Source of the DNA: Diphasiastrum complanatum
Lineage: Eukaryota > Streptophyta > Lycopodiopsida > Lycopodiales > Lycopodiaceae
NCBI GenBank assembly: GCA_029204225.1
Contig: CM055113.1
Span: 34,066,329 to 34,130,328 of the forward strand
Reading direction: 5' to 3'
Length of the DNA stretch: 64,000 nucleotides
The translations under genes were made by a program, and so were the position numbers. Position 1 is the first letter of the stretch. Every line of letters starts with the position of its first letter. Shown piece after piece: positions 12,310-23,639 of the stretch. The notes beneath the pieces are model-generated. The model worked only from the letters and a program-made list of their open reading frames with translations. It ran no database searches and was not told where the DNA came from.

Positions 12310-12680
12310 TTTGTGTGAGGAACTCCCAGCCTAGGGAGAGGGGGGGGGGGGGGGGGGGTTGTGGTGGGGGGAGGTTGCCCTCTGAGCATTCCGCCCAAGA
12401 AGGGCGTGCACTTGAGGGTGGTAGCCCAAGGGCGGAATGCCTTGAGGAGGCATTCGTCCTTGTCGTAAAATCAGTTTTTACTTTTTTTTAAATGATTTTT
12501 TTATCATAACTTTTTTTTCACATGCACCTTCCACGTGGAAGGTGCGCGGAAGGTGCATGTAGAAGTAAAATTACAGCAAAAAAAAAACCTAGAGGTTGAC
12601 AGATCGCTCTCTGTGAGGCACATCCATTTCCTTCATTAAAAAGCAAAAAGTGATTTTACGTCGAGAAAGAAGCCTAAATT
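12310..12680. repeat. Hairpin repeat family 3, copy 2
   Basis: Same order as 11868-12180: a G-run, then GCCCTCTGAG, GGTAGCCCAAGG, a T-rich arm, ACATGCACCTTCCACGTGGA, AAGGTGCATGT, an A-rich arm, and ATTTCCTTCATTAAAAA. The core of this copy has an added palindrome, TTCCACGTGGAA. Two such elements lie about 450 bases apart. Confidence 0.65.
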
Positions 12681-13387
12681 GGACCAAAATTTAATAATTG
12701 AAGGATTTTAACTTGCAATTGTTTGGAGTTGTAGGATTTAGAAGCCAACAACTGAAAAAATAGATAACCTTCCAAACTTTCAATGTCGCAGTAAGTGTAC
12801 AGAAAAATTGATCCATGTGAGCTAGGAATTGAAGGTTTGCTTGTATCTGCTAACCTTTGCTATATGACATACATTCCACTTGAACTTTTTGCTCTTGGAA
12901 ATCCTTTTATGAGGCTAATTGGCATTAAACCCCTAACTTCATGGAGAAGAAAAGAGACCTTCATTGCTATTATACTTATTTGTAACTGGATCTACTGCTC
13001 TTTCCAGCCAATTGGCCCTATTCTTTCAAGAAGCAAATAGTTTCTGTGCCAAAAGATTTGAATAAATCTGAGTTGAAGAATTTTTGGGTTTTGAGAATCT
13101 AAGTAAGAACTACCCTGTTGATCCCTTCTTTTTGAATGCCATCTTCTTTGCTTATTCAAGCTTCCAAGCTGACATTAAAAAAACAATCCAATTCAGCAGA
13201 ACCACATGAAAGCATGCACAAAGATTTCTGAGATAGAAACTGCTTTACAGTAATGATTTTGTCACATCCAGCTAAAAAATACCAATGTATTCTCAGTATC
13301 AAGCAATATGCTTGGCCTTTGAATGAGATTATCATAATCATGAATGCAGCTCAACCTCAACCAGAGTTGAATCACCCCTAATGTATC

Positions 13388-16300
13388 TTAAGCTCTTAAC
13401 AACTCTAGTAACTGGTATCCTGATAAGAGACTGGAAGGAGCTATGCTGAAAAAGGCCAAGAAGCTCATGCTCACAGAGGCTTCTGCCTGAGTGCAAAAAT
13501 TTTGAAGTCCATTGCATATAGCCGGCCAGGCAGAGCCCAACCCGTCTTGTGATAATACAGTTGCTGTTGCGCCTGAAGAACTTGCAGACATCAACAAGTA
13601 TGCCAGAACCTACAAAAGTACTACTGAGATTAGTACACAAAGAAAAGTAAATCTGAGATTCAGGTTTGAAGTACTATGCAAATTTCAGAGCTGATTGCAG
13701 ATAAAAAAATTGATAATCCAAAGTTTCTCTTGTTCCAATTATCAAACAACCCCTGATACTGCAAGTGTTCTGCATGGATCTTTAAATAGGTTGCTTTGAT
13801 AAACAAGAATAGAAGGTTATTTTTCCTCAAATTCACTTGTCAGTTTCTCTTCTACATGCAGAAAACTGGAGGAATAGACTTTGAGTTTATGCATTTTGTT
13901 CTGCCTTTCTAGTGGCAATTCAGGGTCCGGGGATGCTAAATGGTAGAAAAGCAAATGCACCTTTAAAAGCAACATGGATCAAGGTAAATTTAGCGAGACC
14001 AGAATTTCTAAGGAATGATAAGGTCGAAATTCCTGATGGCACCAACATGCTTGTAGATATAAACTCTTTTGCAGAACTAAAGCAGAATTCATGTTGTGCA
14101 AGCAATTGCACTGACTGTTTCGAAGAATATTTTCAGTCTTCACAGGATTTGAATTATCATGGAGCTCATCTTCAATTGGTCAGCGTATGGAACTCGGATA
14201 AACAAACTGTAAAGAGATTTGGCAACACCCCACTGTAGGGTAAACTTTTGATCTGCAAATCTTCCAAAAAGCACGAAGAGATCAGTACATTGAAAGTGAC
14301 TTACTGCACTAATGAGTTCCATGGATCGCCTAAGAAGTAAATTTAAAGTACTGAAAAATAAGCGAAAGATATATTCCAAAAGCATGTTTTGTGAATGAGG
14401 TACGATTAGGATGATTGGGTAAGGATGATCTTTAGTTGATAATAAGAATATGTGTGCCACTGTGGTGACATAGTTTTGAACCTCTTAGGGCCTCAACCTT
14501 CAATTTCTTAGAAAAAGGTTAGGATCGGATACCCAATAAAAAATGTACCAGAGTTCTTTTGAAAATTTTCCAGGGGCTTAGCTGAAAACATGAATTTAGG
14601 AACTTCGTTATTTCCATAAATCTGAGTTATGCTTTTGAGGGTTTGATCACAGAAATCTGTTTGCTACAGTAGGGCATTGCATATTCCTTATATGAAGTGC
14701 AAATCTTACACGCAGAAGTTAGGGAGATATAAACTGTAAGCTTAGGTTTTTTTGTGCATGCATGGATATGACAGAAAAAATCAGAGATCCCTACATAATT
14801 GCCTAACAGATCACATTTGGGTTGCTTTACATCCTTGAAGGTGAATTATGGATGAAAATCATATTTTATCTAGAAACTGAAGGTTCAAATTGCAAATAAA
14901 ACTTTGCATGCTCTGAACTTGATTGAAACTCTTGAACCTTGACTCCTTACAATGAAAGATATGGCGTGCAGATAAAAGGCATCCCCATGCGTCTCAACTT
15001 AGAAGCAGTAGCAAAAGAAAATTTATCTGTAAAATCTGAATACTGGATCCTCTTATGATAATTTTGCTGTTCAGATATCACTTGCTTGCTACTACTCAGC
15101 TCAAAAAAAAGACTAGCAAAAATCATCAAGATGAAAAATATTCAAAAGCAATCAATTACAGTATAGTGCAATGATATGTGAATATGGGCAAGAAGTTCAC
15201 CTGATCACAAACAAAAGTGGCACAAGCTCCGCCCCATGGAGGCAGCAAATTTTTTCCATACCCATACTTGTATGTCCAATGGGCAACTTGCAAAATGGAA
15301 TACACAAATGCTAGGACATTGATAGCCAACAAATAGCTGCAACAATCCATGCACAGAAAAGTTTTCAGTAGGAGTGTTAATTTTAGGGAGAAGAAAAGGG
15401 GAAAACAAATAACATTGTGAATGAACTTAATGCACAGATTTTACTAATCAACTTATTCTAAAACTGTCATCCTTTGCATGTTCCTGATTGATTACAAGCA
15501 AGTTAAATTGGCAGAATTCCACAATTTACCACACAAATGTGGAATGTAACAGAGAAAGCTCAGCAGTTCATTACACTCTGGTTTCTCATGTATGACACTT
15601 TTTCCAATACGTTTTTGAAAAGCCTGTGATACGATTGGGAGAAGAAAATTGACTAGTAAGGGAACGATTGAAATTGGATTCCAAATTTCAAAAACACTAA
15701 AGAAATGTTTTAAACAGCAATAAATAGAATAGTAAAAGCAGTCTCTGGCAAATCCAACCTACTGAGACAAACAGCACCTTGAGTAAATTCTTGAAAACCT
15801 GTTGCTTCAAAACTTATGTTTTTTGTTTCCTAAATTTGACAATAAACCTTCTAGGCAAGCCAAGAAATATGCTAGTCCGTGAACCACAGACACGACGTAA
15901 GGTTACGGTCTAGAGGCAACCATAGAATGGCAGGTGATTCAGAAAGAAAGATGTGCTCTCCATATGGATGAAAAATTGGGCACACTCAGACAAAATACGT
16001 GCAAATTGGTTCAGGACTATCTCCTCTTGCTGAATACAAATGGAGCAAAATGAATGGAAAAGACATCTTTGTGTCCTTATCTCAGATGGTTCATCCTCTA
16101 CATCCTTCCCATAATTCCAACTAAGTACCAGAAATAGGAAATCACAACGATCCATGCAAATATTTTCTCACTTGAAAGCTCCATAATTGTCAAACTTAAA
16201 TCCATTCTGCGAAGTTGCCGCTATCACCGAAAACGCTATAATTGAGAATACAATAGTAGCAAGGCGCAAAGCCAATTCCACAAGGGTAGGGGCAGAAAAG

Positions 16301-16494
16301 CTGGGCCTCCCATAGATGGGCGATCCAGAATATGGAGGGTAAGCCGAGGTTGGATGAACATCCACACCAAAGTGAGATTGATGATGGGCTGCTGCAGATC
16401 GGCCTCCCATTGATCCATCTGCCGCATTATAGGAGCCACTCTGCTGAGATCGGTGTCCTTCTTGGGAGCTTTCTTCAATCACCTCCATCCCCAT
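13388..16494 (-). CDS. CASP-like four-transmembrane protein, 3 exons
   Basis: Proposed exons: 16494-16172, 15336-15201 and 13609-13388. Donors read CAA|GTGAGA and CAG|GTGAAC; acceptors read TTGCAG and TTTGTAG; phases 2 and 0 join without a stop, giving 226 residues. The N-terminal 70 residues are hydrophilic, rich in Ser, Gly and His. Four membrane spans follow, at about 71-94 (with the conserved Arg77), 108-127, 153-172 (preceded by the conserved Asp152 in VCDQ) and 198-220. Two Cys lie in the second extracellular loop (ICNGLQNFC). The TM1 Arg and TM3 Asp are hallmarks of the CASP/MARVEL family of plant plasma-membrane scaffold proteins; Casparian-strip CASPs belong here, and most CASPLs have unknown roles. 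I cannot fix the subfamily. The start is the first Met of the open frame. The introns (about 0.8 and 1.6 kb) hold no recognised element. Looks functional. Confidence 0.88.
13912..14238 (+). other. Unrecognised open frame inside CASP-like intron 2
   Basis: A 108-codon plus-strand frame lies wholly in intron 2 of the CASP-like gene. It contains a Cys cluster (CCASNCTDCFEEYF) but no domain I recognise. It may be chance or repeat debris. Confidence 0.2.
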
Positions 16495-16694
16495 CTTCTT
16501 ATTGTCAGCTGATTGATGAATTTTCTTGTGTGCTACAAATTTGATGATGAATTCTGCAAAGGAAGTAGTTAATTCCTGTCAAATTGTACATGAGAATTGC
16601 TGCCTAGCTTTCCCTCTCCTCTCCTTACTTCACCTCTCAATTGTGTGATTCTTCTTCATCAAATATAACTATGGAATTGAGGATTTGGATCCAT

Positions 16695-16695
<1 letters not shown>

Positions 16696-16752
<57 letters not shown>

Positions 16753-16882
16753 TTTTGTTTCTTTCTTTTTGTTTGAGTTTTATTTGGGATAGGGAGTGTA
16801 GGGACTCTTCTTGCTTCTTGTTGATTCTTTTTATTTGGAGTAATTTGAGGTCAAGTGAACCCCCCCCCCCCCCCCCCCCCCC
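16696..16882. repeat. (CT)28 tract and C23 run upstream of the CASP-like gene
   Basis: CT dinucleotides at 16696-16751, and a run of 23 C at 16860-16882 followed by a few more broken by T. For the CASP-like gene (minus) these are (GA)n and poly-G, about 200 and 370 bases before the start codon. They lie in the likely 5' leader or promoter. Confidence 0.9.
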
Positions 16883-16899
16883 TCCCCCCTTTCCACAAC

Positions 16900-17846
16900 C
16901 AGGCTTTCTACATGCTCTCGGCCTCCCCTCATGGAATGACCTACCTCGAAAGTTCCACAATGAGGCTTTATGTCTTAGAGTGTCCTGCACCAGGGGAGAG
17001 TGCAAAACAACCCCCCATTGCCTTGGACTTTACCTGACGTAAAGACAAACCACTTGCCTCAACTTTTATGCATCTTGGTTTCCAAGAAAGGTTGGATGCC
17101 AAGCTGACTAACTGAGCCAATCCTGTTGGATGATGTCTGAGCCTCTATTGGTGCCTAGGCCTTTATGGGTGTAATCCTCTACTCGGGTAAAGGCAGGAAA
17201 TCTTTACATCTAGGATAAAATCATGAGTTGGAGCCTTTACACTCGTGAGGGCCCTACTGGAGGGTGATAATCTAAGAGCGCCAACGAAGACTTTACCTAA
17301 TTTAAATTCCATAATGCCTTCGCCTAGGAACGATTGTTTGGGCAACATCCTAGATGTTTAGGAATATGTCATGTAGTGTAACATCCTAGGTGTGGAGTGC
17401 ACCTGGTGAAACGGCAATAAAGTCAAGACATAATTGAACCAAATATAAAAGTCAAAAAATACCTTTTCCAAGCACAAAGGATGGCAAGGGAGACTTCTTA
17501 TGGCTGAATTTCATTTTACAACTCTTGCTTATGCATCTTTATGGGTCATAAGCTCTCCTTTTAAATTTCTTGATGACCCATTTATGAGCACAATGTTTTT
17601 ATGAAAATAATATTTATAGGCTTAAGATTTCTTAATATGCCAAAGAAAAGAGGCGAGTCCACTTTCAAAGTTCACAATATGTTTTGTGGGCAACTTTCCT
17701 TCACGAGACATGGAATGAACTCATAATTTATTGAGGAATTTGCAACCTTTCCAAAATTCAATGCTCTTCAACAATGTGAAGGAATCTTGCAAGCATTTAG
17801 GATACGCAATGTAGTGTAGCGTCAGACCTTTGAATGCTCTTATGGA
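16900..17846. other. No gene seen
   Basis: Mixed-composition sequence upstream of the CASP-like gene and left of the gypsy element. Short open frames only; no motif recognised. Confidence 0.45.
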
Positions 17847-17851
17847 GGCAC

Positions 17852-18346
17852 TGTCATGCCCATGACTGGTCTCGGGTAGCTTGTCCACGCTAGGGACCGG
17901 TAGACCAACAACCCGTAAGTTAATTGTGACTATAAGGGAATTGGGGCCCTTATGTGTACATGGTCATAATTAATGGTTGTAGGCCTAAACACATGGTGGT
18001 GGAGTTGGTATGGGTCTATCAGTGAGTCATTAGGGAACTGGATGACGTGGCCCAGATAGGCTGCAGAAGTGTCCAGTGAGGTGTCACAGTGCACTACTAG
18101 TGGTGCATGGGCCTTGGAGGGTATAAGTATGCCCGCTGGGCTCTCACTAGTGTATGCTTGATTTGTGATGAGTAGCTACATGCTGCTGGTGTGACTCCTT
18201 TTCCCATGACTCTGATTGATCCATAGCTTGGGGACTAGATCCGTACGATCTAGGTTTGGTTGGGTTGGTTTAACCTCCACCGGTTCCCATGTGTTGTTGC
18301 TTTGTATGATATGCTTAGACTAGAATCCTGTTGTGAGGACTTTATA
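17852..18346 (+). repeat. 5' LTR of the gypsy element
   Basis: About 495 bases; begins TGTCATGCCCATGACTGG and ends GAGGACTTTATA. A TATA-like GTATAAGTAT at 18121-18130 probably marks the promoter. It matches 22297-22805, which differs by a 12-15 base duplication (GGTGGTGGAGTT) and scattered substitutions. Confidence 0.93.
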
Positions 18347-19240
18347 GCAACAAACGATGGAATTGTGGGATTTTCTTCCCGTTGGAAATATTTTTGAATT
18401 GCAATCGATTGTGTGGTAAGTGCACTACCAGGCTCACAATTGGTTCGTTTTTGTGCTTTTCGAATTGATTTCTTGAAAGGAATTCCTTGTCAATTCTGTT
18501 GTTGTCGATTACTCTGTAGTTAGCATTTTTGTTGAAGCAACAAGTTACTTTATTGGTTGACTGGATTTTTTTGTACAATTTCTTGTTCTTCTCAAAAAGC
18601 GGTTATTGTATTTTGAATGCTGTCTATTGCCTGTTTGGAAGTTGGTTTGGTTTTAAATTGGTGGGAATAGGCTGATATAGAAGCAAAAATACTCTAATCT
18701 GTTGGCTGTTGAGTGTTGGTGATGATTGATAGGTTTGCATGGTTGCTTACTGTGGAATCACAGGCTTATGCTTCATTTTCCAGCAAACTAACGGTTTGTT
18801 TGCAGGGTTAGGAGCCTGTAAAGCCATTACTTGGGAATGGTTTGGTTCAAGTACAAGTGCTATCTAATAAAATAATCATTGTAACCTGCAAAAACCAGTT
18901 TATGTGAAAATTTTGGCAGCATAACCTCTGTTTTTCAGGCATAGTGAAGGCAAAACCCTGCAAATCTTGTTTTGAAACCTTGCTTATGCTTAAAACTAGC
19001 AAATGAAAGCTATAGCAATCTGTAGAACGCTGTGAAGTCAAAGTATTTGCAAAGAAACAGCAGATGATTGTGCCTTTGTGCTTCCTGCATCAAAGACATG
19101 GATAACTGAAAAAAAAAACCACAAGAACGTGTTGGAAAACTCGTTGACAGCCGTCTGCCATACTGCTTGGATACCTGCATGTTTAACCTACTGTATGAGG
19201 CGTGATGGAGGGCACTTTCATCGCCTCATCCTCCACCTAA

Positions 19241-19294
<54 letters not shown>

Positions 19295-19832
19295 CGCTCT
19301 CTGGAAGCCCGTGAGGAAAAGGCCCGATTGGCCCGACGATGAGTGTCCGAGTAGTGGAGAACGCGCGGGGGAGGGGGGGGGGTTGGGGGGTTTAGGTGGC
19401 CCCCCAAACTCAGATTCTTTTTTTTGTTAAAAAATTTGGTGTTTGCATGTTAAGGGGTAGGGGAGGCAGTAGAGAAAAAAGTGGCTTATAAGTTTTCTTT
19501 GAGTTTTTTGAGGTTTTTTGAACTTGTAAATTTCTTGCTCGAAATGGGATTTTCAATTTTTTAGAACTGATGTTTAAATTTTGCAGTATCTTTTGAGTTA
19601 ACAAGTTGAGTTAACAAGTTGATAATAGATTTACGGTGTATTGACATGATAATTCCAATTTTTATTGGGTAAACGATCCATTTGGAGATTCATTGGTATA
19701 ATGGATAAATAAAAGCACGTATGGTCTGTAAATTGGTTTTTTTGTAGACATTGCTTGGTTCAGTAACTATCATACCCATAATGAATGCGTTAACTGAACT
19801 AAATTATTTTTTAATTTTTAGTTGGCAAGCAA
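18347..19832 (+). other. Untranslated leader of the gypsy element
   Basis: No coding motif between the 5' LTR and gag. It holds the (CT)24 tract at 19244-19291 and a G-rich patch at 19367-19405. A clear tRNA primer-binding site is not obvious right after the LTR. Confidence 0.55.
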
Positions 19833-21231
19833 ATGGATACTGATGAAATTTTGGAGGGGGGTGCTACCGAGATTCACCCGACATCACCAGGAAGTGATGG
19901 GGGAAATACGGAGATTCAACCGGCCTCATCCGGCAGTGATGACACCCTAGACTCAGAAAAACTGTTGCAAACCTTAGGCAAGGCAATTTTAGAACTCATC
20001 AGAGGAATAAACAACAGGATAAACAAATGCAAAATCTATTTAATCAACTGCAAGCTATTAACTCTAACAACTTGGGCTACCAACTGGAAATATATTCCGG
20101 CGATAAAAATTTTAAACGTCCGAAAGTTGTTGAAAACTGGATAAACCGTTGGACAAGCTATTTTAGCTTGCACAACGTCCCAGAAGATAAACAAATATCA
20201 TCGGTTCTATTGTTTCTGGAAGGTAAAGCCTCTTCTTGGTAAATGGAACTTTCCACGAAACCGGTGACTTGGGCTGGATTCCTGACGGAATTCCGGAAAG
20301 CTTTTGTCATGATAGACGATTCCGAGTTGTATATTCGATTTATCAACTGCAAAATGGGCAGCCGAGAACCGGACAGTTATGTCCAAGAGTTCTTGGACTC
20401 TTTGGCCAAGGTGCCGCTATTTGATCGTAAGTTAGCACAATGGCAATTTATTGCCGGACTGCCAGCTGACTATCAAATGAATGCAAATGAAATATCCTTA
20501 ACTCACTAGAGGATGCTATCCGTGTGGCGAAAGCTTATGATAGTACAGTTGTTGCATCACGAAAAAGCGTGCACGGCCAAACGGCCCCGAAACCCAAGCA
20601 AGAAAAATCTAACAAGCGTAAGAAGCAGTTTTTTGACGAACTGGAAGCAGAAGCGTACCAACAGTCAAAGAAGAAGAATAATAAGAAGAAATTGGTGGTG
20701 AAAGACAAAGCACGGTTGGTGGCACTTAAACAGAATCTGTGTTTCCTATGCAATAAACCCGGGAACCGTGCCAAACACTGCCCCGAACGGAAAGCAAAGT
20801 CGTCAAGTCTCATGACTGTGGATTTACCGGCAGGTAAATTGGAAGTCAATTTGTTGAATAATTGTGACTGTACTTGTAACTTTAGTGCACTCTCTTTCAA
20901 GCCTAATGAATTGTTTCGTGTGAGAGGCAATATTTTAGGGAAATACGTAAATGTGCTATTTGATTCAGGTAGTACTCACAATTTTTTGAATGCTCGACTT
21001 GTGCAGAAGCTCCGAGTGCCCACCATGGCCAGTGATTACCGTTACGTGGTCCGCCAAGCCTCAGGGTCGGACACTGAGATTTGGGATGTCAAGGTCTCAA
21101 ACTTAGAGCTTCGGATGCAGGACTATGTTGAGCTGTTGGATTTCCATGTCATGAATCTAGACCGGACTGATGTAATTTTGAGCTATGAATGGTTTTTTGG
21201 CAAGTCAGACTCTTTTGGAGATAGATTTTAA
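19833..21231 (+). pseudogene. Gypsy gag and protease, frameshifted
   Basis: The start at 19833 (MDTDEILEGG, acidic repeats) shifts frame to 20027. There the capsid-like part reads YSGDKNFKRPKVVENWINRW, LEGKASSW, an in-frame TAA (20240-20242), then FLTEFRKAF and YVQEFLDSLAKVP. This is the retrotransposon gag domain pattern of plant chromoviruses. After another shift near 20510 the frame 20524-21231 has a basic region, a CCHC knuckle CFLCNKPGNRAKHC (CX2CX4HX4C, with Asn where Gly-His is usual) and protease VLFDSGSTHNFLN (catalytic Asp in DSG). It ends at DRF-stop. At least two shifts and one stop break the frame. Confidence 0.88.
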
Positions 21232-21456
21232 AAATCATTGTATGGTATTTAAAAATAAGTTTGATCAGATTGTCTCTATTTTTGGAGAGACTGATGTACT
21301 TCCATCGCCGATGATTTCCTAGGCTAAATTAATTGAGAAACTTCATGATTCTGAGTATGAACTCTTTCACTTGCTTTTGAAATCTCGTATGCATTGTGAT
21401 GTTGGAGATGTGAATGTTTTTTCATGCTTTAACACCAAAAATTCGCATCCACTCGG

Positions 21457-21900
21457 TTGGTGGACCATAAGATATATCTTTTGCCCGATAGTCGTCCTAT
21501 CTTCAGACAACCATATCGGTTTAGTCAGAAGGAAGAGGAGGAAGTGGCTAGGCAGATCGAGGAGTATCTCAGGATGGGACACATAAGACCAAGTAAATCT
21601 CCATGGGGAGCACCTGTCCTTCTTAAGAGTAAGAAAGATGGGAGTTTCCGGCTATGTGTAGATTACAAGGGTCTGAACAAGCTTACAGTTAAAAATAAAT
21701 ACCCGTTGCCCAGGATGGACGATCTGATAGATCGATTGAATGGAGCTAAATACTTCACGAAGATTGATCTACATATGGGATACCATCAGATTAGGATACA
21801 TCCGGAAGATGTATCTAAAACTGGCTTTAGGACCAGGTTTGGCCACTACGAGTTTCTTGTATTGCCCTTTGGTTTGACGAATGCTCCGACTACTTTCTAG
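21457..21900 (+). pseudogene. Gypsy RT, N-terminal half
   Basis: The frame reads [80 protein letters not shown] and [11 protein letters not shown], then [10 protein letters not shown] and a TAG. It therefore has the first catalytic Asp (FTKIDL) but stops just before the YVDD box, which is lost. Upstream (21240-21450), out of frame, lies the usual protease-RT linker. Confidence 0.92.
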
Positions 21901-21929
21901 TAAATGATGAAAGATTTATTTTGTCCATA

Positions 21930-22296
21930 TATTTGACTACCGATTATAGCCTGTTCACGCTTATGTACGGTTTTGAGCCTAGGTCACCCATCGCGGTTAA
22001 GACTCGGACGATAAAGCTTCAGAAAGTAGTGGATTTCCTACACGATATGCAGGAAATGCTACGGATTGCACGTGAAAATGTCCAGAGTGCCCAGGATAGG
22101 GACATACATTATGCAAATATGAAAAGATCACCGAGAGACTTCCAAGTGGGAGATTGGGTATATTTGAGAATCCTGAAGGATTCAAGTGTAATGCGTACCG
22201 ACAAGCATTATAAGTTGTCCCCTAGATATAGAGGACCGTTTAAGATCTTGAAAAAGATCGAATTCTTAGCTTACCAATTGGAACTCCCGGATGGAT
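21930..22296 (+). pseudogene. Gypsy region after integrase core (GPY/F-type)
   Basis: The reading starts TDYSLFTLMYGFEPRSPI, where full-length relatives have the last part of the integrase core. It continues through a helical stretch (LRIARENVQSAQDRDIHYAN) to FQVGDWVYLRIL and YKLSPRYRGPFKILKKI, the conserved C-terminal integrase module. The frame runs on into the 3' LTR. Confidence 0.88.
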
Positions 22297-22805
22297 CTCA
22301 TGCCCATGACTGGTCTCGGGTAGCGTGTCCATGCTAGGGACTGGTAGACCAACAACCCGTAAGTTAATTGTGACTATAAAGGTATTGGGGCCCTTATGTG
22401 TACATGGTCATAATTAATGGTTGTAGGCCTAAACACATGGTGGTGGAGTTGGTGGTGGTGGAGTTGGTATGGGTCTATCAGTGAGTCATTAGGGAACTGG
22501 ATGACGTGGCCCAGATAGGCTGCAGAAGTGTCCAGTGAGGTGTCACAGTGCACTACTAGTGGTGCATGGGCCTTGGAGGGTATAAGTATACCTGCTGGGC
22601 TCTCACTAGTGTATGCTTGATTTGTGATGAGTAGCTACATGCTGCTGGTGTGACTCCTCTTCCCATGACTCTGATTGATCCATAGCTTGGGGGCTAGATC
22701 CGTACGATCGAGGTTTGGTTGGGTTGGTTTAACCTCCACCGGTTCCCATGTGTTGTTGCTTTGTATGGTATGCTTAAACTAGAATCCTGTTGTGAGGACT
22801 TTATA
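22297..22805 (+). repeat. 3' LTR of the gypsy element
   Basis: About 509 bases matching 17852-18346. The first bases are TCTCATGCCC instead of TGTCATGCCC. Followed directly by the target copy GGCAC. Confidence 0.93.
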
Positions 22806-22810
22806 GGCAC

Positions 22811-23299
22811 CATTCAATTTCTAAATTTTCCAGTACATTGCAACCAAGATGAAGTAGAGTTTACACCAACATACTTGATGATGCAAGACAAAGAAAGAAA
22901 GTACAATTTTTCTTGTTTTTTTTTCCCAAAGAAGATCAACAAGGTGAGACACACACAATTAGATTATTGTTGTGCTCATCTTTCTATGGTACACTTGAAT
23001 AATGTAACACATTTACTTAACATTTAGATTACGCATACGGAGTGGCCCATAATATTTTTTAGCCATAATAAAGGGCCAGTCTTGTCATACTTTATGCTCG
23101 GGGAAGGTCTTTTTAAGTGACCTTTACACTTAGTTCAACATTGGTAAAATAATGGTGAGTATTCTAGGTGTATCTGAGTTTCTTTTGGAAGGTCTAAATG
23201 GATAAGCCCTTTATCTAGCCTTTTTAAGAATTTTATATGGCCATTCATATCAAGCATACAACTTGTAATGCCTGCATGTATGCATTGCTTTAAAATCCA
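22811..23299. other. No gene seen
   Basis: AT-rich sequence between the gypsy element and the next gypsy fragment. Confidence 0.4.
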
Positions 23300-23625
23300 T
23301 CAAGATTCCAACATATGCCTAATCCCCCTTGGAAATCTTGATGCAATCTTTTCATATTAGCATAACGGTTGTCCCTATCTTGGGCACTCTAAAAATTTCT
23401 CGTGTGCTATTTGTAGCATTTTCTATCTATCATGCAAGAAAGTTGCTACCTTCTTAAACTTGAGTGTAGAAGTAGGTTGATATCCATACCTAAGCATAAA
23501 TGGGCCATAACTAGTAGCCAAATGCTTACCACTAATATAGGCAAATTCAATCAAGGGTAGGTGCTTTTCCCAATGAGATTGCCATCGGAAGACATATGCT
23601 TGTAGCATATGTTCCATCATCTTCA
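23300..23625 (-). pseudogene. Gypsy integrase C-terminal fragment
   Basis: The minus strand reads HMLQAYVFRWQSHWEKHLPL, then IEFAYISGKHLATSYGPFML and RYGYQPTSTL, then KVATFLHDR-stop. After shifts it continues as LQIAHEKF and an ANMKRLHQDFQGG-like stretch. This is the end of the integrase core and the following linker of the same chromovirus type as 21930-22296. Stops and shifts show decay. Confidence 0.85.
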
Positions 23626-23639
23626 GATGTTTCTCTCAC

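Larger units (their letters stand above)
17847..22810 (+). mobile_element. Ty3/gypsy LTR element with large pol deletion
   Basis: The element has two LTRs (17852-18346 and 22297-22805) that look only a few per cent different by eye. It is flanked by a perfect 5-bp target duplication, GGCAC (17847-17851 and 22806-22810). Inside are a leader of about 1.5 kb with a (CT)24 tract at 19244-19291, gag, zinc knuckle, protease and the first half of RT, and then abruptly the region after the integrase core. The rest of RT, RNase H and the integrase core are gone (junction near 21900-21935). The LTRs begin TGTCATGCCC on the left (TCTCATGCCC on the right) and end TTTATA instead of CA. Such an element could move only with proteins supplied by relatives. 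Confidence 0.9.

Noticed and set aside
12795-13040. 81-codon plus-strand frame with hydrophobic segments
   Set aside because: No recognisable domain, no promoter or splice context, and it lies just downstream of the CASP-like gene on the other strand.
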